Shown here: piece by piece, positions 10,112 through 21,158 of the stretch | Layout: every line of letters starts with the position of its first letter | How positions within the stretch are numbered: the stretch's first letter is position 1 | Assembly (NCBI RefSeq): GCF_036884655.1 | Contig: NC_088335.1 | Span: forward strand, 44,138,501 to 44,202,500 | From: Musa acuminata AAA Group | Taxonomy: Eukaryota > Streptophyta > Magnoliopsida > Zingiberales > Musaceae | DNA: 64,000 bases | Direction of reading: 5' to 3' | Program-made: the position numbers and the translations under genes | The notes under the pieces: model-generated | The model's input: the letters and a program-made list of their open reading frames with translations, nothing else | The model's database searches: none | What the model was told of the DNA's origin: nothing

Positions 10112-13100
10112 AGATAGAAAGCTCGCAAAGAGGAGGTTTAAGGATAGGGTGACTCCTTCTCACTCTACAGTTACTTGATGGTTGTCTGTGTTTGTCTCTT
10201 CATGTATGCATGTAAGAGAAGTAGAAATGATAAGGTTCTCATCAAACCCACTCACATAAACGGGAGTCTTTCCAAGTGTTTTCTTCTTGTAAGTGGGGAA
10301 TTGCATGGGTTTTGTCTGCAGCTGGTGACAGACTCAGGAAACCAAGAAGCTGTATTTGCTCTAGTGTAATCGAACAGGCTTGTCACCATTAGGGTTTTAA
10401 GGCAGCCTTTGGGTTGGAGGGAAAGGCTTTGAGGCTGCATGATGGAATTGAATCCAGGGGATGATTACCAGGTGGAGGAAATGGACCATCATAAGGAGGG
10501 CAGCACCATCAGGACACCTCCTCATGCACACAAGTGAGGAAGAACCAAGTAGGGGCTGTGCCTTTGGTTTTGAACTGGAGGAGGAGGACAAATGGAGAAA
10601 TGGTTGGCTTCTGAGGTTTTTGGTGTGAGAGAGGAGGACAAAGGATTCCCTCGTCTCTCTTGGCATGGAGTGAGAGCTACTCAAAAAGTGGGAGGTCCAA
10701 CATCATCCATGCATGTTTCTCCAAGCCTCATGCATGGCTGGCCAAGCAATTCAGGGTGACAACAGTCTCATCTTTTCTAGCCAAGATGATTAACCTGGGT
10801 TAATTAAGGGCAGAACAGGCAAGGAAGAACCCTAGGTATCACTCAAAGACAAGTGTCTGCAGATTAAAAGATGAAATCCAGAGGTGACCAGTATGACCTT
10901 GGTACTGCTTATCTATATGTATATTATTTGGTGATGCAACCAAGACCTTTTCTCCTAATGTGACCACCAAGAACATCCAAGTGCTTACTGTTAAGAAAAC
11001 CCCAATAGGGAGTAGGATTTAGGCTGCAGGTTTGTAGGATAACTCATACTGAGAAGTTTCAGACTTTGTAGTGTATAATAATCAACATGTAAGTATTTGT
11101 TATTGCACTAATCCAAGTTTATGCTACTTGTAAAGAAGTAGATAGAACATGGAAGTAGCTCCTCTACTACATGTTTCTTGTGATGGCTATAAAAAGATGA
11201 AGATTCCACCCTTTAATTTCAGGAACTTCATAGGACTTGTTGATGTGAACAATGTGAAACAACAGCCCAAGTTTTTGAAGGAGACATTGAGACAAGTTTG
11301 GAGTCCAAAGGAAGCTTTTGGCATTGATTTTAATGCCAATGCCTGGCAAAATATCCTATAAAACTATATTATTTGTCCAAATTATATGGCTAAGAGTTTG
11401 TCAAACCTGATTTTTATGTAGTGGGAATAATATGGAGTCAAGAAATCTTAAAACTCCAAAGGCCTCAGAAAGAATTCCACAAGCAAATACTTGTAGCTAT
11501 GAGTTGTGTTCACTAATTAGTTCTTCACTATAGTCATTTGATAAACACTAATCAGTTCCTAACAATAAACAAATGTCATCTTTTGGTTACAAATGATAAA
11601 CATATTGCTTTATAAGCCTAATATTCATCAATTATTATAGTCATTTGATCACTAATGATGGAATGGCTACATTACTGTGGAGCCTATCCTACAAGAATAG
11701 GAGATAGGAGTCCCCCACTGTACATATAATCATATTGTTTTCAATTGAAAGAGGACAACTTGTTGGCATTGATATGATAAAACAATATGTTGTATGAATT
11801 GCAGAAAAGAAAACATGCACTTTGTTGTTTTCATTAGAAACAAATAAAAATGACTGTTTTATTTTATTGTGTTCCTTAAATTACTTCAAGTATTTAACAT
11901 ATTGGTTTGATTGATTATTGTATCATATTTTATTCAGCTTTAAAAGCCAATTAGTATTATGTTTGAATTATAATGAGGTTTTTTATCTTGTCAATCAACA
12001 CTTGAATAATTACATGAAGAAGAGTTAAATGTTGGCCAAATTAACTTTATTTTTTTTACCTGAGCACACAAAATTGTTAAGCATTATGAACACTTATGTA
12101 TCTATATATATATTATTATAACTCATGACAAGTAAGAATGTTAGTAAAATAATTCATGTATTGAGTATATAATGAAATATAAAATTATCTTTAGCTGTGA
12201 TTGTCAGAAAACAATTGATGTCTTCTATTCTATGTTTTATACAAACTTCATAGATGCATATACATTAATGCATAGTCATAAACCTACTCATAGGGTAGAC
12301 CAAAAAAAGCATTAATTCATTATATAAGGTGTGAATTATATATACAATCCACATTAAGATAATTTATTTTAATGAAATAAATTACTGGATGTCAGTCATA
12401 AATTATTTTTGTAATTGTTGTATAACCTACAAGGGTAGTTAGTTTCATAGAAAAAAAATAAAAGAAAGAAGGTTGTCTTGGATCTGTTTAATTATAATGA
12501 TCCTCAAATCTTGTATAACTAATGTTCATGTTATTAATGTTTCATAGAAAAAAAATATATAAGAAAGAAATTATTGATAGCTTAACTTCTAATATTTCTT
12601 ATATGGTCAATATTTTGGGACATTTAGAACCAAATCAGAATGTTCTTGATTTAAAGAATACTCTTTTCTATGCTCACTATAAATAAGGACCTTTTCTTGG
12701 ATGCTCAGACTAATTTGAGCATCAAAATAATTTTACCCATCATGTAAGTAAAATTAGGACCATTAAGAAATTTTCTTAAAAGAATCATCCAACGGATCTC
12801 GAAAAATTGACCGATTAACTCCATAACGATTATCAATTTCGACATTAACAATTCTAGGATGTACAGTATATTCACTTATAGATTTTTATACTCTCCTCTC
12901 CTATTCCTAAATGTACTTTAAAAAAAAGAAAAATCATGTATTGTGACTCAAGTAACATCTTATATCAGACAAGCACTAAGGAAACAAATTAGTAGTTACT
13001 AAAAATAAGGTTGGACTTTAATTGGGTTATAGATTGATTCTAATAAAAAACAAGAAAGCAGTCTTAGATTTTTACTTGCTAATCAAACCAATGAGCCAGC

Positions 13101-13696
13101 TTAGAGACCTATCAATTGGTTTCCTACCTACCATGCATGAAAAGCACTCCATAAGCAGCAGAGAATTCCAGAATCCTGACGCTTCCTTCAGTAGCAGTTG
13201 TACTCAACATAGCAAGCCAGCAGATGCAGCTGCAGCTGCACCGATAGATTTAAGGACCTGAAATGTTCCCCCAAACTGCGATGCATGCCATGAGAATAAC
13301 GCAACAGTGATCACCTTACTGTAGCTTAGCAGTGGCCAACCCTCTGTCTCTCCTCTTCCTGGTGTGTGTGTGTTCATGTGAGATGTGAGTCTTGAAGGTG
13401 TGTGTAGCGTAAGTTTGAAGTCTGAGACCGGGAAAAAGGAACAGGGAGACTGCATGCTTGAGTCAGGTCAAGAAATGGATGTTTATGGTTTGCATGCAAC
13501 TGGTTACGTCCTTCCTCTTTTGCAGAGGCCTTGGAAGTTGGCCATGGACGTCGGAGTCGTAGGACCCATGAACATGTGTGTGACAGTGCAAGGATCTCGC
13601 CAGCTACGTTTCAAATAATTGGCAAGACAAGAAGACCAGCCTCCCACAAATTAAGAAGCTCAGAAAACCTAATACTGAATCCTAATCCAACAGTCT

Positions 13697-13698
<2 letters not shown>

Positions 13699-13727
<29 letters not shown>
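13699..13727. repeat. (GA)n microsatellite
   Basis: About 14 uninterrupted GA units in otherwise unremarkable intergenic DNA. Confidence 0.9.
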
Positions 13728-15827
13728 TAATCACATTATGTCATCTGAATTTGTTTCTCCATTTTACCATATCAAAAGTCTATAGTTTGATAATGTTTGC
13801 AATAATAGTGATTTCAGAAGAGTCCATTTTATGTGATCATAACCATTCATTATATAAGATAACCTAATATTATAGTTTGAATTATGGTGCTTCAGTTTGG
13901 AACTATTATTCTTGCTGCTGTAAAGGTGAATTGGACATAAGAAACCATTGAAACATCGGATGCACAGTTCATCTATGAAGAGTAATTCAGATGTGATATG
14001 GAGATCTCGAATTGGCAGAAAGAGCATCTTACAACAGTCCTTCGAAATACTATATGCAGACAAGCCAAACATGCACTGTCTGCAAAAGTAAAGCAATTCC
14101 CCTCTAAATTGTTGTCCTCCTTGCGTGATTCCTTCCATCTAAAATTGTCGCATTTCCATGCACTAATTTCCACACAAAAATTAAAACAGTTTTTGTTTTC
14201 CATCTCTAATTTATCACGTCTTCAAGAAGTAGATAAAGTGATATAGAAAGTTGCAGAAGAAGACAAGATATATACAAGTTAATGGTTCTTTCCCCATGAA
14301 AAACTATATATCTGTTTCCAAGCCACATAATATGTGTACTCTTCATGCATAATATATGTGTATGAGGAGCTACTTCTATGGGATATTGTAACTCGTCTAA
14401 TGGGTCGTCGTTCTCTGCAGCGCAAGTTCGAGCTCTTCCTCACGTGAACACACAGTTACCACTGCAACGAGAGGAATGATCGATAGGAATGGCATATGTG
14501 GTGGCCCCTGTGTTGGATCTTTGCCGCGCATTGCATGCGGATCAATGTGCGGGAGAACAGGGATTGTGTACGTGAAGTTTAACCTGTGCTGCTGCAAGCA
14601 ACCAGTCTCTGACCAACTCGTTGTTGGTTTCTCTTGGATTTTTGACTCTGGTTTCAGTAAGTAAAGCCGATCATTTTCTGGCCGGAGGCCTGCGCACTGC
14701 CTTCTCTCTAGGCTTGTTGTTCAGTCTGTCACATGTTATACAGCAGTCGTTGAACACAATGTGAGCTTGTTAGGGTTGTTGTCGAGTTGAGTCTGAGAAG
14801 AAGTAGAAGTGCATGCAGCTTCATGGGATACACGATTAAGATATGTATATTTCTGCATGGGGGGGGGGGATGAGTTCTTCGGTAGAATGTGCCATTTCTT
14901 CTTTAGTGACTTGGCTTAAGTGTTCTTGAGTGCAGTTAACTCATCTCCACTATCCTTGGGGTTCAATCATCTCTATTCAGCATGAGAGAGAGAGAGAGGT
15001 ATATCACATGTTTCAGCTATGATCAGATGTCACAAGATATGATCAGTAAGCCATATCACCTGTTACAGATCATATTGTATGTTCTTCTTTTGGTTTTACA
15101 GCTGCTTCATGTAGTTGCTGCATGGATGTGAAGAATGGTTGATCTCATTCAACCATTGGGACAGTGCTCGATACTAATGTGAGAGAAATAACCACATTAG
15201 TCAGACATCAACAAGAAATTATGATAATGCAGCATTGGAAAAAGCTAAAATATTGGGTATTAGTTTGTTGGTTTCTTGTGTGAAGTTCTTGACCAAAAGT
15301 TCATTTAGGATCCATATGTGTAGTGCCTGTAAATGAATTGAGTTGGATCCTTCCAACTACAAGTAAGTTGTGGAAAGAATCCAGCAGTGAGTAGATTTCT
15401 CAGATTGTGAAATAGATGTTGAAATCATTTTAATTTCCTACAAGTTTGCAACATGATAGCGCATTAGCAAAGTGTTTTACTAACAGTAAGTCCTAATCTA
15501 TTCACACAAAAGCAACATCTGTACTGTCCATATTCTACTTGTACATTTTGGAAGAACAACACACTCTTTTTCTTCCGTTGTAGGTCGAGCTTTATGAAGA
15601 CTACGAACAGATAGTGCTACTCACAGTTCCTTTTTGTAGCAGTGAGCAATATAGAATCTCTGTACTGATTCTGCCAAAACACAAGTCTGACTATGAATCA
15701 TTGAATTTTTTGTGAGAAGTTCTTGTCAGAGAGCAAGTGTTGATCCACTAGTATTTATCTCATCACTAAATTAGGGGACATTTGTTCATCCACTTGTCGC
15801 TGTTAAGCTTCAGAATCCACCTACCTT

Positions 15828-15830
<3 letters not shown>

Positions 15831-15865
<35 letters not shown>
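15831..15865. repeat. (TC)n microsatellite
   Basis: About 17 CT units, with further broken CT runs to 15885. Confidence 0.9.
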
Positions 15866-15868
<3 letters not shown>

Positions 15869-16170
15869 CGCTCTCTCTTTCTCGATCCAGAAGACAGCTT
15901 CAGAAAACCGCCACCTTTCTTTTGTACAAGAAGAGTACAGTATTTTGTACAACTCCACCTTTGCTAGTTAATGGATCTTTCTTTCTGCCTTTCTTACTTT
16001 GAAACCGTGGCCTCTTGCAATTAAATGGCCTTTGGTACAACTCTACCTGCTTGGAATGTCGTCTTCCTTTCGTTTTGCTTGGTTCCAGCCAACTGTCTTA
16101 GAAACAGTCGAACAAAGCGGTCTTGATATGCAAATAATATTCTACATTTGTGATGATACCGATAGTACAA

Positions 16171-16598
16171 TGTTAGTTTGGCAAGTCTCGTAATCTCACA
16201 TCGAAAAAATCAGGCTTGTTATCTTCTATTGGAACTATAAATAAGGGTCTGAGCTTTGAAGTCAGATGCACCACAAGTGGCACAACAAGAAAAACTTAAA
16301 TGTTTGTTTTGGGTTTAAGTCTACACTCAGTTAAATAGTATGGGCTTATTCTTTGAGGTTTTTCTTGTTTAGTATTTTTGGGTGTTTTATGGCCTAGGAA
16401 CATCTTCCTAAGGCATTTGTAATTGTCCCTTTTACAGTAGTGATTTGCTCCTCTTTCGTCCGTGGATGTAGGTCAAAGTCAATTGACCGAACCACGTAAA
16501 TCTGGTGTTCTTGTCGCTTCTTTTATTCTTCCGCTTTATTATCTTTGTTGGGTTGCCAAAATTATCTTTTGGTAAATATCCTGAGGCTAGCTCTAACA
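16171..16598 (+). repeat. 5' LTR of the copia element
   Basis: 428 bp, TG...CA ends. It contains a TATAAATA promoter box at 16236-16243. Compared with the 3' LTR it carries scattered substitutions and small indels, so the insertion is not brand new. Confidence 0.95.
16236..16243 (+). promoter_or_regulatory. TATA box in the copia 5' LTR
   Basis: TATAAATA, conserved at 19391-19398 in the 3' LTR, at the usual position for a U3 promoter that drives the genomic transcript. Confidence 0.6.
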
Positions 16599-16601
16599 AA
16601 C

Positions 16602-16613
16602 TGGTATCAGAGC
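16602..16613 (+). other. Primer-binding site of the copia element
   Basis: TGGTATCAGAGC is complementary to the 3' end of plant initiator-Met tRNA and directly follows the 5' LTR. Confidence 0.9.
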
Positions 16614-16638
16614 TTGGTTTCGGGATCTTTTGGCAACA

Positions 16639-19029
16639 ATGACAATAACAAAGATCATTGTCGAGAAATTCGATAGAAATGTCAACTTCGGCATGTGGCA
16701 ACTCAAGATGGAGGCCATTTTGGTTCAAGACAGAGTTGACTTGGCACTACAGGGAGCTGAGAATATTTCAGATGATATATCAAAGGAAGATCTGGAGACT
16801 ACGGCTAAGAGCATGCGGGACAAGCTTAAAGCCTTGTACATGAAGAGGAGAGTGGAGAATCGTCTCTACTTGAAGCAGAGTTTGTATATGCTTCGGATGA
16901 CTGAAGGTACATTTATACTCTCACATCTTGATAAATTTGATTCCTTGATTATGGGTTTGGAGAATATAGATGCAAAAATTGATGACGAGGATAAGGTCTT
17001 ATTACTCTTGTGTTCTCTTCCCCAATCTTTTAAGCATTTCCGTGATACTTTGATTTATGGAAAAGAAATAGTTTCGTATCAAGAAATTAAATCTACACTG
17101 AAATCTAAGGAGCAGATAGACAAGAATATCACTAAGGAAAGTAAAGGGGATCAGGCTGAAGGTCTGGTTGTTAGAGGGAGAATGGATAAAAGAGAATTTG
17201 ACAGTAGTAGATCTAAATCTAGATCTAAATCCAAACATAGAAATTTGGAATGCAGATATTGTTATAAAATGGGGCACATTAAGACTGATCGCTTTAAATT
17301 GAAAAATAAATTAAAGCAAAAGGAAAAAATTGTTGAGAAAACTACTGAATCCGCTGAAGCTAGTGTAGCAACTGATGAGAATGTTAAAAATATTTTCTCT
17401 GCTACTAATGACAAGACGAGGTCTAAAAATGAATGGATTTTAGATTCGGGTTGTTCTTATCACATGTGTCCCAATAGGGATTTGTTTTCCACATATGAAT
17501 CTTGTAATGGTGGAATTGTTTTGATGGGCAATAATGCTGCATGTGATGTTGTTGGTAGATGCACAATCCGAATTAAAATGCATGATGGTATTGTGAGGAC
17601 GCTCACTAATGTTAGACATGTTCTTGATTTAAAAAAGAATCTCATCTCTTTAGGCACCTTGGAGGCTCTTGGGTGTAAATACACAACTGAAGGTGGAGTT
17701 ATGAAAGTTTCTAGAAGTGCTCTTGTTATTATGAAAGCTTGCAGGTCTGGTAGCTTATATATTTTGCAAGGAACTACTGTCACAAGCTCAGTTGCAGTCT
17801 CGTCATCATCATTGTCGGATTCTGATATCACCAAATTATGGCATATGCGTTTGGGTCATATGAGTGAAAAAGGTTTGAGTATATTGAGCAAAAGGGGTCT
17901 ACTTTGCGGACAGAGTATTGGGCCATTGGATTTTTGTGAACACTGCATTTTTGGGAAGCAGAAAAGAGTCAGCTTCAATTCTCCGGTAGTTCACAAAACG
18001 AAAGGTACTCTTGACTATATTCATTCAGACCTTTGGGGTCCAGTTCATGTTCAGTCTAAGGGTGGTGCTAGGTATATGTTAACTTTTATTGATGATTATT
18101 CTAGGAAAGTTTGGGTTTATTTTCTGAAGCATAAAAATGATATTTTTCTAACATTTAAACAATTGAAGGCTTTGATTGAGAAACAAACAGGTAAACAGAT
18201 TAAGCAGCTTCGAACAGATAATGGCATAGAATTTTGTGAATGTGACTTTAATGAATTTTGCAAAAATGAAGGAATCGTTCGACACCGCACTGTTAGGATG
18301 ACGCCTCAGCAAAATGGTGTGGCCGAACGTATGAACAGAATACTCTTGGAGAGAGCAAGGTGTATGATCTCAAATGCAGGGTTGACAAAGGACTTTTGGG
18401 TAGAGGCGATTAATATGGCATGTTACGTTGTCAACCGCGCTCCTTCTGCAGCACTTAACTTTAAAACTCCGGAGGAAGTTTGGTTAGGTACTCCTGTTGA
18501 TTACTCTGATTTAAAAATTTTTGGGTGTCCAGCATACATGCATGTAAATGAAGGAAAATTAGAACCTCGAGCTAAAAAGTGTATTTTCCTTGGGTTTGCT
18601 TCTGGGGTGAAAGGTTACAGATTATGGTGTTCTGATCCCAAATCCCCAAAATTTGTAATCAATAGAGATGTTACTTTTGATGAATTATCTATGTTATCTT
18701 CTAAAGAGGATTCTACTAGTTGTATAAATGATAGTGCGCAGAAGCAGGTGGAGTTTGAGATTGGTAAGTCTGATTCTTTTCAGTCGAACTCTTCTACTCA
18801 AAGAATGCTAGTAGATGGTCCTGAGTCTACTAACGCAGATGATCCAGAGGAAGAGCAATATTCCATAGCCAAGGATAGACTACGGAGAGATATTCGACCA
18901 CCACAAAGATATGCAAATTTGGTTGCATATGCTTTGTCTGTTGCAGAAGAAACAAGTGAAGTTGGTGAGCCTACTACCTATTCAGATGCAGTTTCTTATG
19001 ATAATTTCGCTAAGTCGCTAAGTGATTGA
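16639..19029 (+). CDS. Copia Gag-protease-integrase polyprotein, truncated by a frameshift at the start of RT
   Basis: The first ATG is at 16639, giving 796 residues. Order: Gag (residues 1-200); zinc knuckle at 205-218 with C205, C208 and H213, but Arg at 218 where the last Cys belongs; aspartic protease DSG with Asp269; GAG-pre-integrase HHCC-like region (LWHMRLGHM...CEHC); integrase with HSD (Asp464), RTDNG (Asp527) and AER (Glu563), matching the DD35E spacing; then the [11 protein letters not shown] and KKCIFLGF region of integrase. The frame ends at TGA 19027-19029, exactly where the RT lead-in begins. The RT lead-in continues in another frame downstream, so a frameshift has broken the polyprotein. 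Relatives are about 1300 residues. Confidence 0.9.
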   Translation: MTITKIIVEKFDRNVNFGMWQLKMEAILVQDRVDLALQGAENISDDISKEDLETTAKSMRDKLKALYMKRRVENRLYLKQSLYMLRMTEGTFILSHLDKFDSLIMGLENIDAKIDDEDKVLLLLCSLPQSFKHFRDTLIYGKEIVSYQEIKSTLKSKEQIDKNITKESKGDQAEGLVVRGRMDKREFDSSRSKSRSKSKHRNLECRYCYKMGHIKTDRFKLKNKLKQKEKIVEKTTESAEASVATDENVKNIFSATNDKTRSKNEWILDSGCSYHMCPNRDLFSTYESCNGGIVLMGNNAACDVVGRCTIRIKMHDGIVRTLTNVRHVLDLKKNLISLGTLEALGCKYTTEGGVMKVSRSALVIMKACRSGSLYILQGTTVTSSVAVSSSSLSDSDITKLWHMRLGHMSEKGLSILSKRGLLCGQSIGPLDFCEHCIFGKQKRVSFNSPVVHKTKGTLDYIHSDLWGPVHVQSKGGARYMLTFIDDYSRKVWVYFLKHKNDIFLTFKQLKALIEKQTGKQIKQLRTDNGIEFCECDFNEFCKNEGIVRHRTVRMTPQQNGVAERMNRILLERARCMISNAGLTKDFWVEAINMACYVVNRAPSAALNFKTPEEVWLGTPVDYSDLKIFGCPAYMHVNEGKLEPRAKKCIFLGFASGVKGYRLWCSDPKSPKFVINRDVTFDELSMLSSKEDSTSCINDSAQKQVEFEIGKSDSFQSNSSTQRMLVDGPESTNADDPEEEQYSIAKDRLRRDIRPPQRYANLVAYALSVAEETSEVGEPTTYSDAVSYDNFAKSLSD

Positions 19030-19259
19030 TTGCGATAAATAAAAAAATAGAATCTCTCCATCAGAATAGAACTTGGGATCTTGTGAAGCCGCCTTCGGGT
19101 AAGAAAATTGTTAGATGCAAATGGGATATCATTGCTGAGGGAAATGTCCTTGTTCAGAAAATTCATACGAAGGACAATCCAACTGATATGCTTACGAAGC
19201 CTCTTCCGGTTTACAAGTTCAAGCAGTGTTTGGACTTGGTTGGTATTCATTGTTGGTGA
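19026..19259 (+). pseudogene. Remnant of copia reverse transcriptase/RNase H
   Basis: This frame starts with the conserved RT lead-in (ESLHQNRTWDLV, then KKIVRCKW) and then jumps directly to the C-terminal RNase H tail (KIHTKDNPTDMLTKPLP, then FKQCLDLVGI). The junction is at about 19120. All catalytic RT motifs, including the YVDD box, and the RNase H active site are missing, so roughly a kilobase or more has been deleted. Confidence 0.85.
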
Positions 19260-19325
19260 TTACCCATTGGGGCTTTTGTGAAGAAGGTGGAGCAAGTTTT
19301 GTTGGGACATGCCAAGGTGGAGATT

Positions 19326-19755
19326 TGTTAGTTTGGCAAGTCCCATAGTCCCACATCGGGAAAAACAAGCTTGTTATCTCCTATTGGAACTATAAATAAG
19401 GGCCTGAGCTTTAAAGTCAGATGCACCACAAGTGGCACCACAAGAAAAACCTAAGTGTTTGCTTTGGGTTTAAGTCCACACTCAGTTAAATAGTTTGGGC
19501 TTACAGTTTTGGTTTTTCTTGTTTAGTATTTTCGGGTATTTTATGGCCTAGGAACATCTTCCTAAGACATTTGTAATTATCCCTTTTATAGTAGTGATTT
19601 GCTTCTCTTTCATCCGTAGGTCAAAGTCAATTGATCGAACCACGTAAATCTGGTGTTCTTGTCACTTCTTTTATTCTTCCGTTTTATTCTTTTATTCTTC
19701 CGTTTTATTCTTCCGTTTTATTGTCTTTTATCCTTTCGTAAATATCCCTCTAACA
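19326..19755 (+). repeat. 3' LTR of the copia element
   Basis: 430 bp, TG...CA ends. Near the 3' end a TTTTATTCTTCCG unit is repeated three times (about 19670-19722), a small expansion not present in the 5' LTR. Confidence 0.95.
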
Positions 19756-21158
19756 TACCCAAGGATAGGTGCAGTCAAACGCTCCCTTAGTTTCTGCTGG
19801 GCAAAGCTTGTTCCTGCGACAGTTCACGGACCGACCATCGACAAGCTTTTGAGTACAGACAGTCCACTAATTGGGCACTGAAGCATGCAGGAAGAGGGAA
19901 GACAATGGTAAGTATATCTGCGGAGGGAGCTCACTTTCCGTATCTTACAGTGTACAGACCACAGAAGTCGAGTGCAGGTGTTGTATCTCTTCTTGTCGGC
20001 GTCTCAAACTCCATGGATGAAGCAAACAATGCATCTGACAGTGAACGATGTCGCTGAGAATGAAGCTGACATTGATACATTGGTGAAGGTAATGAAGCTC
20101 TCTGTTCCTTCCTGTGATCTGGTGAAGCTTCTCCTGCTACAAGTATAGCAGTATTTACCTAAAAGATTAATACTCTTTAGCAAGAAGTTTGTCATATCAG
20201 CTAAGATAATAAGGTCTTATACCTGTTTGATCAAACTTTTCTGTAGCAATTTTACATAAGTCTTACTAATTATTATACATTTTATAAGCTGGTTCAGTTT
20301 TGAACACTTCAACAATTTTAACATTGAGATGGTATATCTAACAGTTATGAAACCTGAATCAGATTACTAAAAATGGAGCAATTAGACTGTAAGGATATCC
20401 AAATCTTGGTTAAATGGGTCGAACAAAATCAAGTACTAAAAAAAATTAATCCACCATCATCCCTAATCATTTTTTAATATATTATATCATCAGATCAAAT
20501 TATAAGCATTTCAAGTTGGATCCAAATTAGACTTGACAATATGGGACAGAGGTTGCTATGTACTCGAATTTGATCAGATTCTGTAAAACATAGAATCACA
20601 TAAGAATGCAGATGCAACACAATACTCACAGGAGTTTCCAAGATTTCTTATGGGTAGGAAGACTGTTTACCTGATTCACAATCATTCATAGAAATTAATA
20701 TCAGATTCATGTAAATGTCAAAGGCTTGTTAACATATTTTGTGAAGAAACAGAAGGCTAAACGGCAATAACTAGTTCGTGCATCTGTGACTATAATACCT
20801 TCAATTGTTATCAACCCAGATCCATCCAAATAAGACAGATTTAAGATCCAGCTAACACAGAAAAGCTGTAGAGATTTTAAGTTATTTTTACTGTGAAATG
20901 TATCTATCAACCAATCTGTTCATCATTTTTAAGATGAGTCAAAAGGCTCAGAAGTCACCAGTTTATCATCTCAATAAATTTCAATGGTTGACATACTGTC
21001 ACACTCTCAACAAATTACATTATCAAGATTGAATAAGAGGCATATATAATCCCCATGGCCATATTGAAAAACGATGTGTGAAATTGACAAGATAAGTTGT
21101 AATTTCCAGAGGTCTAACAATCTAGTTACAGTATCAGAGAACATATCAGAAGTACAAC
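19756..21158. other. Spacer between the copia element and BRICK1
   Basis: AT-rich. No open frame with a recognisable domain. The right end should include the BRICK1 3' UTR, read leftward from 21158. Confidence 0.5.

Larger units (their letters stand above)
10045..16170. other. Long region with no convincing gene
   Basis: The left part (10045-10170) is the NPH3 5' UTR/promoter and contains a (GGA)n run at 10086-10111. The rest is AT-rich, with (GA)n at 13699-13727 and (TC)n at 15831-15865. A less AT-rich patch at about 14400-14660 holds a 62-codon Cys-rich frame on the plus strand (14476-14664), but I recognise no family and no splice partner. Other frames (11149-11361, 13022-13261, 15999-16193) show no domain. 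No tRNA or familiar conserved miRNA sequence was noticed by eye. Confidence 0.5.
16171..19755 (+). mobile_element. Ty1/copia LTR retrotransposon with internal pol deletion
   Basis: Two LTRs of about 430 bp (16171-16598, 19326-19755) begin TGTTAG and end CTAACA. Three bases after the 5' LTR is TGGTATCAGAGC (16602-16613), the initiator-Met tRNA primer-binding site typical of plant copia elements. GCCAAGGTGGAGATT just before the 3' LTR is the polypurine tract. Gag, protease and integrase are in one ORF, but nearly all of reverse transcriptase and RNase H is missing, so the copy is non-autonomous. The 5-bp flanks are TACAA and TACCC and match only in part, so a target-site duplication is degraded or absent. 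The order protease-integrase-(RT) fixes the superfamily as copia. The Tork-like lineage is only a guess. Confidence 0.95.
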
